NCBI RefSeq assembly: GCF_033568475.1
Contig: NC_133121.1
Coordinates: 1,922,001 to 1,986,000, forward strand
Direction of reading: 5' to 3'
Source of the DNA: Henckelia pumila
Taxonomy: Eukaryota; Streptophyta; Magnoliopsida; Lamiales; Gesneriaceae
DNA length: 64,000 nucleotides
Position 1 is the first letter of the stretch, and each line of letters starts with the position of its first letter. The notes under the pieces were generated by a model, which did no database searches, had not been told where the DNA came from, and saw only the letters and a list, made by a program, of their open reading frames with translations. Both the position numbers and the translations under genes were made by a program. Shown here piece by piece: positions 1-14,345 of this stretch.

Positions 1-747
1 TAGGCTCAACGTGTATATGCACATAACATATGAATATAGAAAGCGGTAAATCATATCTCATGCCATATAATAATGCCAAATAAATACAACATATAAACAT
101 GTATACTCTCTGGCAATCTCAGTCAATGTGTACGTACCTCTAGGCTAGTTCAAGTATAGTATGATCCTAGGTTCAACGCCTATATTCAAAATTTTACTGT
201 ATCACTAAACAAGTTCTATAAGCCTTAACTAAGCTAATATGTACTCCCAAAACTTAAATAGATTCCCGGACCATACCTTCGTCCGTAGTAAGCCCTTTGA
301 AGACGCTTGTCTTGAATGACTATAACCTCGCCTTGGTTATTTCAGAACCTCACTATTAACCGATAGGGCCCTCAAGTGTATATCTCACACTATATAACTG
401 AAGAAGGAAACTCAGGAATTCGTAATTCAAAATGAAATCAGACAAGCCCTATTTATAGGCAAAATTCTCGGGGACGAACGTTGCGAACGTTTAGGAACGT
501 TGCTTTCGTTCCTTGCATGTCCGACACTTCTCAAAACTCGTGGTTTAGTCACCGAGCCACCTCATGCCTGCTTGGATCTCAAGGAACGTTGTGTCCGTTC
601 CATCCCTCATCGTTGCGTTCGATGAGGAACGTTGCGTCCGTTTGTCCTCTTAGCTTTCTAGTTCATTAAGCCCCAAAATTGGTTAATTACTAACCCTAAA
701 TCATGTTTAACATATTATTATCTTAAAATAAAATCTGGGTTACTACA
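1..747 (-). mobile_element. LTR of a Ty3/gypsy-like fossil, cut by the window edge
   Basis: Read on the minus strand, the segment starts TGTAGTAACCCAG and is preceded at 748-758 by a purine run (GGGGGAGATC) that looks like a polypurine tract. That makes it the 3' LTR of an element whose interior lies at higher coordinates. A TATA-type box (CTATAAATAGGG) lies near 450-462. Upstream of it, in the presumed U3, is a cluster of GGAACGTT motifs. The far LTR end lies outside the window, so length, duplication and age cannot be given. The family call rests on the LTR start and tract only. Confidence 0.6.
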
Positions 748-1270
748 GATCTCCCCCGATGGCTAGGATATTTGAAGTCAAAGCCGAAAGAATTTCTTCA
801 ATATTTTCCAACATTGAGTCGAGATCATGTATCGAATCTTTGTCATGCATTTCCTTGTCTTTTGATTCATTGGTCATCCTTGAAGGTCCTGCTTTTCCAG
901 TACTCAACTGTTTTCCTTTCCGTAAGATTTGATCATACGTTTCCACTTCAATTGAAAATTTCTCAACTTCCGGCTCTGATGAATGTTATTCAATATTGGG
1001 TTCAACAGTACTCTCTTACTCAGTTTCAGTTTCTTTGTTTACTGTCTCAACTTTAGTTTCAGTCTCTTCAGTGTCCAAATTTTCTTTAACTGCTTCCTTC
1101 TTAGGTTCAGTTTTTTGTATGCCTTATGTGTCATCTTGCTCCATGTGGGGTTCAGTTGCTTTCTCTGTCTGTTCAACTGTACTGACCGGCTCTTTTAGGT
1201 GCTTCCATGTCCATTTGTTGTTCATTGTGTTATGACTCACGATCTTGTTTTAGCTTGTTCAACTTGCTCT
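748..1270 (-). mobile_element. Probable interior remnant next to the minus-strand LTR
   Basis: This stretch adjoins the polypurine tract, so it should be the 3' end of that element's interior. On the minus strand it reads in pieces as charged, Glu/Lys/Thr-rich polypeptide. No reverse transcriptase, integrase or gag motif can be recognised. It is decayed, and the assignment comes mainly from position. Confidence 0.3.
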
Positions 1271-2330
1271 ATCTCATCTACTTCATATAAGAGTATATAT
1301 AAGTCCAAGAAATGATGTTGTCACAAGCGGATCATCCCAACGTCTAAATCTTTCCAAACTTCTAGCACTAAAAATCAGAGGAAGCACAAGTTCCTGAAAA
1401 CAAGAAACACCCATATTCTAAGGAAAAACATAATGATATGAAACATCATAACTCGAGTTACTATAACAATGGGTCTAATATGAACTCCACTCAGAAAGTA
1501 TAAAGTAATTCACATATTACATCTGTTATATTAGACGCTTCAAGATGCGTGCAAGAGCAACACAACCCGTAAATAATGTCATTCGTTGGGGTAACCCCAG
1601 ATACCATGAAATTGAATAACTACAAGCACTCAAATTTTTTTTGGTAGATCCTGACCTTAAAAAGGTCAATGTTTCTATTAATCCCTTTGATCATTGCAAC
1701 ATCAATCATGGCTTATGTTTTCTCAGCCAACTTGTATTTATCTCTACAAATAATTGCTGCTTTTTCCACCAGATTCATGTCAGCTACTACAAGGTTTTTG
1801 CCAATTACAACTCCTCTAGAAGACATGTTCTTCCAAAAACCCAGAGAAACATTGGAAGCCCATGAGGCAGATCTCATCCATTTTCGCAAGTAAACACTGT
1901 CATCAACATCATAGACATGAGAAATACCTTTAGGCACCTCGCCAATGGGTCTCAAACGTATATCTGGTTCATTGTCACCCTCTGTCAATTTCTTAATCAT
2001 GGCTACACCCCAACAATTAACATCAAGGGTTTGAAGAACTAAATCACCGTATGGTGCATTCTGTAAAAACTAAAACTAAACCAGTTTCGTAGGCTCATCT
2101 ACAGTCCTTCTCATGTATTGAAGAGCCTGAAGTCTGGCAATAGAATTTATGGCATGAGTAACTGCTCTATCCTTACCTTTTTTAGCCCCATATATGTCAT
2201 AGATTGATGAATCACGGCCTTCGGGACCAAACTCATTTATGAACTTGTGTAAGCAAATAACTTTGGGAATCTAGCTAAGAGCTTCTGGAACACCACTATG
2301 GAAACTGCACTGTCAAAACCATAAAAACTT
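1271..2330 (-). other. Unassigned coding-like remnant
   Basis: The minus strand gives broken coding-like stretches, the longest at 1713-2000 (95 residues, with WMRSASWASNVSLGFWKNM). I do not recognise the family. It may belong to a retrotransposon, given its position between two fossils, or to a decayed host gene. No splice structure could be built. Confidence 0.2.
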
Positions 2331-3430
2331 TCTCTACAATAAAGAACATTTGGCAGCAATTAATCAAGCTAAGCGAAGAAAAAGTAAGAATTGAAGATAG
2401 TGGGAATCAAATGGATAATTCTACTAAAGATCTCTGTGACTTAGATAGCTTTGCAACTTCAATAATCGAAGAAATAGATAGTTGTCTTATGGCTCATGAT
2501 GAACAATCTTCTATTCAAGAACAAGAGCAAGAATTTGATCTACCAAAAGTAAGCAAACACGTATTTGACTTTAACTCTTAAAGATTCACTCGGGAAGAGT
2601 TAGCTGAAGCACTACATGAGATGGCAAATGATTATCAGAGACTCTGCTTAGTAATTGAAGAAATTAAGACTGAGAAAAGTAATCTGCTAAGTTGCTCAAT
2701 GAACCTAGTTGACAAACATCAGTTGATAAAGTAAACCTCGAAGAAGAAATTGCAAAGCTCATAATCCAAAATGAAAAGCTACATGCTGAAAATCAACAAC
2801 TAAAAGCAGAGAATAAGAGGATGACTGAAAAGTTCCAAACATGGAATAAGTCATCAGCTCTATTGAATGAATTGCATGAGATACAGAAACCCAATGGAGA
2901 CAAAACTGGCTTAGGATTCAGCAACCAAAATTGCAAAACTACTACGGGTGACAATCAACTCAGTCCAGATATGAGCAAAAGAAAGTACATTCATTTCATC
3001 AAGTCCAGTTTAGGAAATATGCCAGGGGAACCAATTCGGCAAAAATGAAGAAACTGTCGAAGGATACAATAATGTTCAAAGATTTGGAATTGGATATATG
3101 CCGGAAAAATATCATAAACTAAACTGCGAATCAAGTCAAACTGAGCATATCTCAACAACAAAGAGTTGCAACTACAGAACCTACCAACGTCAAGATTCAA
3201 AGTGGAACAGAAAAATCTATTACAAGGGCAGTTTAAAAACTCACACTAACTGGCCATAACACTCACAAACACTTCATTTACGATCAAATGCACATTATTT
3301 ATTTCACAAGCACACAACACACAAATCGCGAATCTTGTGGGATCCATCCAAAAATTGACCAGTTAAAGTGATTCAAGTATGGATTCCTAAAGGACTAATC
3401 ACTTAAAGACCCACGAAAAATGGGTACCAT
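2331..3430 (+). mobile_element. Decayed gag-like region of an LTR retrotransposon
   Basis: The plus strand reads, in several frames, as a Glu/Lys-rich gag-like polypeptide with coiled-coil character (around 2590-2720), then a stretch with NKSSALLNELHEIQKPNG and TGLGF. Near 3380 lies a VWIPKG-like piece of the kind found just before the protease of copia-type polyproteins. It is broken many times. No LTRs could be paired with it, so age is unknown beyond 'old'. Confidence 0.45.
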
Positions 3431-3631
3431 AGCCGAGTTTGATTTTGTGATTGCAGGAAATAAAAACCATATGATCAATTTAGCTTATATTCGCTAGACT
3501 GACAGTTCAACCTGAACGATAAGAAAGAATTCAGTCTATCGCACCCAAAATTGATCAACTGATCAAAAAATTAGTTCAGAAGAAAAATCTCAAAATGAGA
3601 AGGAATGTGAGTTGCAACAACTCAACTGAGA

Positions 3632-4010
3632 AAAAAATCTTATAAAGTCAAACACATCAACATCTTTAAGGTGTTTAATAAGTTCATCCAAACACTTTAA
3701 CAGCTTATTTTTAAAATAAAATCTAACAGTTTATAAGCTCCTAAAACATCTTATAAGCTCCTACAATTTATAAGTTGTTTTTTTAATAAGTTTGCCAAAC
3801 ACACTCTGATTAATGATGATAAATTTTTTATATTGTTTGAGCTTATTAAAAAGAGCTTATAAGCTCCTAGTGCTTAAAAGATGTTTTACGAGCTTATAAG
3901 TTGTTAGAACTTATTTTAAACATAAGTTGTTAAAGTGTTTGGGTAAACTTATTTTAAACAACTTAAAGATGTTGATATGTTTGGTATTATAAGATCTTTT
4001 TATTGTCAAA
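3632..4010. repeat. Fold-back MITE-like repeat with arms of about 170 bp
   Basis: The left arm (about 3632-3800) and right arm (about 3840-4010) are imperfect reverse complements sharing ATCTTATAA, CAAACACATCAACATC, CCAAACACTTTAACA and CTTATAAGCTC blocks in mirrored order. This is the shape of a non-autonomous DNA transposon. Exact ends and a target-site duplication could not be fixed because the flanks are AT-rich. Related arms occur at 11690-11830 and 33985-34080. Confidence 0.65.
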
Positions 4011-4674
4011 ATTATCAAAAGAGTATAATTCTATCAAAATAAAATTTTGAGTTATATACATACGAAAATATTTTAAAATAAACATATATTAAAAAATAAA
4101 AATGTTTTAATATTTTACTTTAGAAAAATTTATGTGATTTGTAATTTTTTTAAAAAATAATATTTAATATTTAATGGTTGGAGGATATGATGGAGATTTA
4201 TGTAAATATTTAAGGATATTTTGGAGAGATAAAATATTAAAATAAGATGTTTTTGAAAAAAGTATCTTCCCCTTAATTTTTTAAAAACTGCTTATAAACT
4301 GTCAAAATAAGCTGTTTTTAAAAAATTTTGCCAAACAAAATTTAAAAGCTTAAAAGCTCTAAAACAGTTTATAATTTTTTTAATAGTAATTTGAGGGTTT
4401 TTTTTATTAATAGGATAATTTCGTGATCACATGTTCAATCCTATTTTATTTATAATATATATTTATTATTATATATATTATATTATAATACAAAAAGATT
4501 ATGGTTGTTCTACTAGATTTGTAATAATCAAAATAAACATGTAAATATAAAGATACCGTACGTAAAGATTTGTGTTATATTATTTTTCCATATTTAAACA
4601 GGCATAGGGGCGATTGCTTTCAACCAAAACTCAAACCGAGAAAGACTTAACAAAGGAGAAGGTGAACCCTAAAA
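4011..4674 (+). promoter_or_regulatory. AT-rich spacer and presumed 5' region of the first CDC48C-like gene
   Basis: It is very AT-rich up to about 4600. Composition then rises at 4600-4674, just ahead of the start codon, as expected of a 5' leader. No specific element can be named. Confidence 0.35.
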
Positions 4675-9078
<4,404 letters not shown>

Positions 9079-9556
9079 ACTGTTGCAAGTAAATCCTACT
9101 CCTGCATTATTTTCTCTTACTTGTTATTTATACTTGAAGTTGTCCTCTTTCAGATATATTTATTTTTATATATTTTGGTTTCCAGCTGTTGGAAAACTTG
9201 TTTGTGTCACATCTCTGGTTGAATTTATACAGCAAGTGAGGTGTTCAAGCTTTTAACTAATTTCTTGTAGTTTGATCGAAAAATCTTTTCATTCGATATT
9301 TTAGAGAATGGAATGATTATTATTTTTCAGATATTTTAGAATCTATAAATACAATATAAAACTTCAATGTAAAATAAATATATAATTATGTTAGTTTAAT
9401 TGAATCAATCAAAACTTGTATCAAAATAATTTATTTTATTTTTTGAAAGATATATGACAAGTTAATTTCAAGTATTTAAAATTGAAGACTATGCAAAACA
9501 TAATAAACTTTTTAAATAAATATTTGCATTTCTAATAAGTGTTTGTTTGTTAATGC

Positions 9557-9605
<49 letters not shown>

Positions 9606-9849
9606 GTGCAGATTGTCATTTTTATATAATAATTATTATTATTTGTAATAATTAGTAAATATGAGTGCTGAATAAATAAATAAATAATTAAAATATATAA
9701 AAGGTTGTGTGCTGATAAAAGTATTTGAAATTTATAGATTTAAATGCATATTCAATATTATTAGATAACTAACAAATAAATAAAATTTATTTAGATATTT
9801 ATTTATACTTCACTTCATCTAATCACAACATATTTCAAATCCTTAGATC
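9079..9849. other. AT-rich intergenic spacer with a TTA microsatellite
   Basis: There is no coding signal. A pure TTA repeat of about 16 units lies at 9556-9604. The beginning may hold the 3' UTR of the CDC48C-like gene. Confidence 0.7.
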
Positions 9850-10111
9850 GGGTTTATTGCATCCACACCCTTCGTAAAAAGTTTAAGACATAAAGCATCC
9901 TGTGTAAAATTAATAGCATGTTAAATTCTATGTTTTAAAAAAATTAGCATAAAAACGCCTATGAGAGGGTATAAATGTGCTCGAGTTTGTATAGCATAAG
10001 TGTGAAATGTGCTATATTAAAAAAAACGATGGATGCATTAGCCTATTAATATTTCTTATAGGGTTTTATGTCTTTTAGACTTTTCACAGGGGGTGTGGAT
10101 GCAATTAACCC
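9850..10111. mobile_element. Mutator-like MITE, copy 1 (262 bp)
   Basis: Long imperfect terminal inverted repeats start GGGTTTATTGCATCC and end GGATGCAATTAACCC; inner arms share AAAAGTCTAAAAGACATAAA-type sequence in mirrored order. The flanks CCTTAGATC (9841-9849) and CCTTAAATC (10112-10120) look like a 9-bp target-site duplication with one change, the Mutator size. A sister copy lies at 13574-13841. It has no coding capacity. Confidence 0.75.
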
Positions 10112-10544
10112 CCTTAAATCCTTAAAATGTTGGAATCAATTTAAATTTATTGTGGCTTGAAGTTATTTAGCATGGTTTATAATTTCTTTAAATTTGGTTA
10201 ATAATTTTAAAAAAAAAACAGTTTTAAGTTTTCGAATGTTTTTTTTTCACATCTTATAAAAAATTTTTTAAAAAAATTGTTCCACCACTTTTTTTTTAAT
10301 ATCTTATTTTAATATTTTACTTTTCTATGAAGATATAATTAAACTTCATTACGAGTATAACGAAGGCAAAGGATACCATATGCTTCAACATCAACGATAC
10401 AAGTCATTTTTTGACGTATGTTTTTATTTATTTTTAATATTATAAACATCACATGTTCGTGTATTAAAATTATTTATTAACGTGATTTACTAAAGTGTTT
10501 ATTTTTTAAATGATTAATTGGATTGCATTTGAGCAATTGATGAT
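10112..10544. other. AT-rich spacer
   Basis: Homopolymer-rich sequence with no recognisable gene. It may include the lost 5' part of the Harbinger element that follows. Confidence 0.5.
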
Positions 10545-11224
10545 ATAAATATTAAGGCACGATTACCGCAAGAAAAAGCAATCTCATATATTCGACGCAA
10601 ATGTTTTCCTACGCAAAATATTCTCGCAATTGTAGATTTTAATATGTGTTTTACATTTGTGTGGGCTGGATGGAAAGGAGCTGCTCATGATAATAGAATA
10701 TTTGGAGAAGCTATTCGTAGCCAAAACTTAATTTTCCTCACCCAAAAGGAAAGAAGTATTACTTGGTTGATGCCGGATATTCACATATGACAGGATATAT
10801 GGGTCTTTATAAAGGTGAAAATATAAGGTACCATCTTGAAGACTTTCGCCGAGCTAGGACCTCGCAACTACACGCACCAAGAAATTTGAAGGAAAAATTC
10901 AACTTTGCCCATTCTTCATGCAGGAATTGTGTTGAACGTACATTTGAAGTTTGAAAATCAAGATGAAATATTTTGGTTGATATGCCTTATTATCATATTA
11001 ATACGCAAAGAGAAATTGTGCCGACTACAATGGCAATTCACAACTACATAAGAAATAAAAATGTTTCAGACGAGGCATTCCAAATTATTGAGTATGAAAG
11101 TTATCAACCACCTATTGAACGTAATATATCTACCGCTAACTCTACGGCTGAGAATGAAGATAATCCTGACAATGTATACTGGATGACAGTGCGTGATTCA
11201 ATTCAATTGTTATGGAAATTATAA
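10545..11224 (+). pseudogene. PIF/Harbinger transposase (HARBI1-like nuclease) remnant
   Basis: The translation across two frames matches the C-terminal half of the DDE_Tnp_4 nuclease: FTFVWAGWKGAAHDNRIF, YYLVDAGYSHMTGYMG, YKGENIRYH, KEKFNFAHSS, CVERTFEV, MPYYHINTQREIV and AMAIHNYIR-like TTMAIHNYIR. The N-terminus and the first catalytic Asp region are missing, and there is an in-frame stop after the ERTFEV block near 10953 followed by a short corrupted stretch, so it cannot make a transposase. The 3' flank, about 11225-11830, has a diverged inverted relative at 33985-34480, suggesting a family terminus. Confidence 0.8.
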
Positions 11225-11620
11225 GAAGTGGACGATAATTTTAGCTATACATTTATTTTTACAATAAAAGCATGTGTTTAACATTCCATCATATTTTAAT
11301 AGCTTAAATTTTTAAGTAATCAAAATTATGTTTTGTTATATAGTTTCTTATAATTTAAAAAAACTAAACTATCAATATATTATTGAGTAATTTTAAAAGT
11401 TATATAAAATTAAATATTTGGAAAAAAATTCAAAGCATAAAATTAAAATATAAAATATTATATACATATACCTATAATTTAAAATAATGTTTTGTTCTAT
11501 CATTTTATTATAATTAAAAAGACTAAACCATCAATATATTATTGAGTAATTTTAAAAATATTACATATTTATCATATAAAATAGTTAATTTTAACATTTT
11601 TTTATAAAATTTTTAATTAT

Positions 11621-11659
<39 letters not shown>

Positions 11660-12572
11660 ACATCACCTTCATATTATTATACCATTTTAGTAATTTTGAC
11701 AATAAAAAGATCTTATAAAGCCAAACACATCAAAATTTTTAAAATGTTTAAAATAAGTTCATCCAAACACTTTAACAACTTATTTTTAAAATAAGACTTA
11801 ACAGTTTATAAATGTTGAAAAATTAAGTTTTGATGTCTACAAATTACAAAACTTAAAATATATAATAAGTTTAAAATCACAATACTTTAAGTTACTATTA
11901 TAATATTTTTACTTCTTTATGAAACTATATTTTAATTGTTATATTTATATGTTAAATTAATCCTATAAGTACTTTAACACTATAAGTAATTTCTATAGAA
12001 GACAGTAAAATAATAATATATAATAATTTTAAAATCACAGTATTTAAGTTATTATTCTAATTTTTTCTTTATTTTATGAAATTTTATTTTAATTGCTATA
12101 TTTTTATGTTAAATTAATAATATTTTAATTAAATAAATAATTGCAAAATTATTATTATTATATATAAAATAAGAGTTTGAAAAATCCAAATAAAAAATAA
12201 AGTAATAAAGCATATGAAAAAAAATTAGCGAATTACAAATTTTAGTTATTATGTTATTTGTTAATTATAAATATTAATTTCATATTTATTATAACTAAAT
12301 ATTAATTATTACAATTATATCATATGCTTTGATTTTTTATTGTTTTAATAATTTAATATTGAGTCAATGTTTTTTAGAATATCTATTTTTTTCACTTCTT
12401 TATAATTACGTTTATATGTCATTTCGTACCAAATGTGTTAAATATTTTTACAAGGTATTTGATTTTTTGACTTATGATATATTTATTTTATAAGTTATAT
12501 ATAGAATCCTATGTCAATATTTTTTCTTGAATTAGATAACGAAGATGCATATTGGAATATGTGACATGATTT

Positions 12573-12615
<43 letters not shown>

Positions 12616-12676
12616 CAAATGTCACTCTATATCTCATTATTAGTATCATATTTAATTCAATTATATAACTAATTTT
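11225..12676. repeat. AT-rich repeat-laden spacer with AT microsatellites
   Basis: 11290-11790 is similar to the reverse complement of 33985-34480, including TATTGAGTAATTTTAAAA-type blocks and the terminal arm with CTTATAAAGCCAAACAC near 11712. Pure AT repeats lie at 11624-11655 and 12575-12614. The remainder is featureless AT-rich DNA. Confidence 0.55.
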
Positions 12677-12743
12677 TTTTGTGACGTGGAAACCCGTAGT
12701 CGGTATCTTTCGCTGTGCTCTGGGTAAACCCCGAACTAACGCA
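12677..12743 (-). mobile_element. SINE 3' tail (Au-like), 5'-truncated
   Basis: On the minus strand this 67-bp insert reads as a short GC-richer body (GGGGTTTACCCAGAGCACAG, then CGGGTTTCCACGTCAC) ending in poly(A). That is the 3' part I associate with plant Au-type SINEs. It sits between perfect 18-bp direct repeats, AATTATATAACTAATTTT, at 12659-12676 and 12744-12761, as expected of a LINE-mobilised insertion. The tRNA-like promoter half is absent. Confidence 0.75.
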
Positions 12744-13573
12744 AATTATATAACTAATTTTGATCTTAAAATAAGTGATCTTTTGTGCTTTTTACTGGTA
12801 TATGTATAAAAATATATATATAATATTATATTATAAAGAGAAAAGTAAGATGAACATGAAGAAAGGAAACTGTTCTTCTTCCATTGGGATTGAAATTTCC
12901 ACCTAAACCAAGGAATATTAATAAAATATATTTTCAGGGTTGATATAAAATTTGATAATGGTTGTAAAACCGGATTAAAAAGCAAGGTTTCACGTCGAAA
13001 AAAGTACAACAGCGAGCCCTTTTTGTCACAAAAATAAATATGAGATTTATTTAACTAAATAACCTTCATTGAACCATGATTTGGAAATATAACCTTTTCT
13101 ATTTTCCCAATGTTTTGTTTTTGCATTTTCTTTGTATTTGAAGGTCATTTTACAAATTTTTTTTTAAAAAAGATCATAAATTAAAAATTTGATTGATCAA
13201 AATTATTTTTCAAACTCTCTCAAAAAATATGACAACAAAAAACAAACAAACAATGTCCTTTGCCGCTCGTAACATTTTGCTCACAATAAATAATAAAAAA
13301 GAAATAGTAAAGACAACAAAGTCAACGTGGGGAGCCCAAAGCCCAAAGCTTTGGTGTTTCGGCGGCCATTTTTTGGGGTATATTTTTTTTTAACCTTGAT
13401 CAACTTGTTTTTTAAAAAAATAATCTCCTTTAGTGCAATTCATATCATTTGGGGAGGTCAATTTTTTTAAAAAAATGTTGACCAAAGTCAATTCTCCAAA
13501 TATCCCCATTTCGTGCCTCTGCACCAGATAATCTATGACCCATTTTCAGCGCACATCCACAACTCCTCCTATC

Positions 13574-13841
13574 GGGCTAATTGCATCCAGAGCCCTCGTG
13601 AAAAGTCTAAAAGACATAAAATATCATGTGTAAAATTAATAACATGTTAGACCCTATGTTTTAAAAAAATTAGCATAAAAACCCCTATGATATGGTATAA
13701 ATGTGCTCGAGTTTGTATAACATAGGGGTGAAATGTGCTATATTTAAAAAAAACGAAGAATGCATTAGTCTATTAATATTTTTCAAGGGGTTTTATGCCT
13801 TTTAGATTTTAAACTTTTCGCGGGCGTGAATGCAATTAGCT
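13574..13841. mobile_element. Mutator-like MITE, copy 2, with proven target-site duplication
   Basis: It is the same family as the copy at 9850-10111: starts GGGCTAATTGCATCC and ends in the mirrored GAATGCAATTAGCT, with inner arms AAAAGTCTAAAAGACATAAAA. CCTCCTATC flanks it at 13565-13573 and 13842-13850. The matching place upstream of PP2C copy B (about 48146-48154 on the reverse strand) has a single CCACCTATC and no element, so B preserves the empty site. Confidence 0.88.
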
Positions 13842-14043
13842 CCTCCTATCATTTATTGTTTTTTCGAAATTTCAGTCCCCGTATAGTTTTTTTTAATGGT
13901 ATAGGGATATCCGGATATGTCTTGTCGAAAAGCTCAGAGGATTTTCTTGGAGGATCAGGTTTAAAGTAATTCTGTAATTCATTTAAATAGTTCCCACATA
14001 CTCCGATCCCGTTTGACTTCTTGACTTGGAGACCGTTGGATCT

Positions 14044-14170
14044 GTATGTGGAATCATTTTCTGGAATGCCCTTGTGAATATTTTTATGTTGAATCTATTT
14101 TTCTGGAATGCCCTTGTAAAGATTTTTATGTTGAATCTTTTTTCTGGAATGCCCTCGTAAAGATTTTGTC
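14044..14170 (+). repeat. Three imperfect tandem repeats of about 43 bp upstream of PP2C copy A
   Basis: Units contain TTTCTGGAATGCCCTTGTAA followed by GATTTTTATGTTGAATC. The same three-unit array occurs ahead of copy B (47835-47960), so it predates the duplication. It lies in the presumed leader or leader intron. Confidence 0.75.
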
Positions 14171-14345
14171 TTCTTCCTTCATTCTTGTTGAAGATTTAGC
14201 TAATCTTGATTTGTTGTTGTTTTTGGGTCTGTGATTGTTGATGATTAATATTTCTTCAATCATGTTTGCAGGGTGTGGATTTTTACTCCTGTAATTAGAT
14301 GGTGCATGTTTGATTTTGAGAGATGGGTGAGGTGTTCACAGATTC

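Larger units (their letters stand above)
12838..14345 (+). promoter_or_regulatory. 5' region of PP2C copy A, homologous to that of copy B
   Basis: From about 12838 the sequence matches, in inverted order, the region 47658-48565 upstream of copy B. Shared blocks include CTTCCATTGGGATTGA, AAATTTGATAATGGTTGTAA and AAAGTCAACGTGGGGAGCC. A MITE (13574-13841) interrupts it here but not in B. TTTGCAG near 14271 looks like the acceptor of an intron in the 5' UTR. This region marks the left edge of the duplicated block. Confidence 0.6.
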
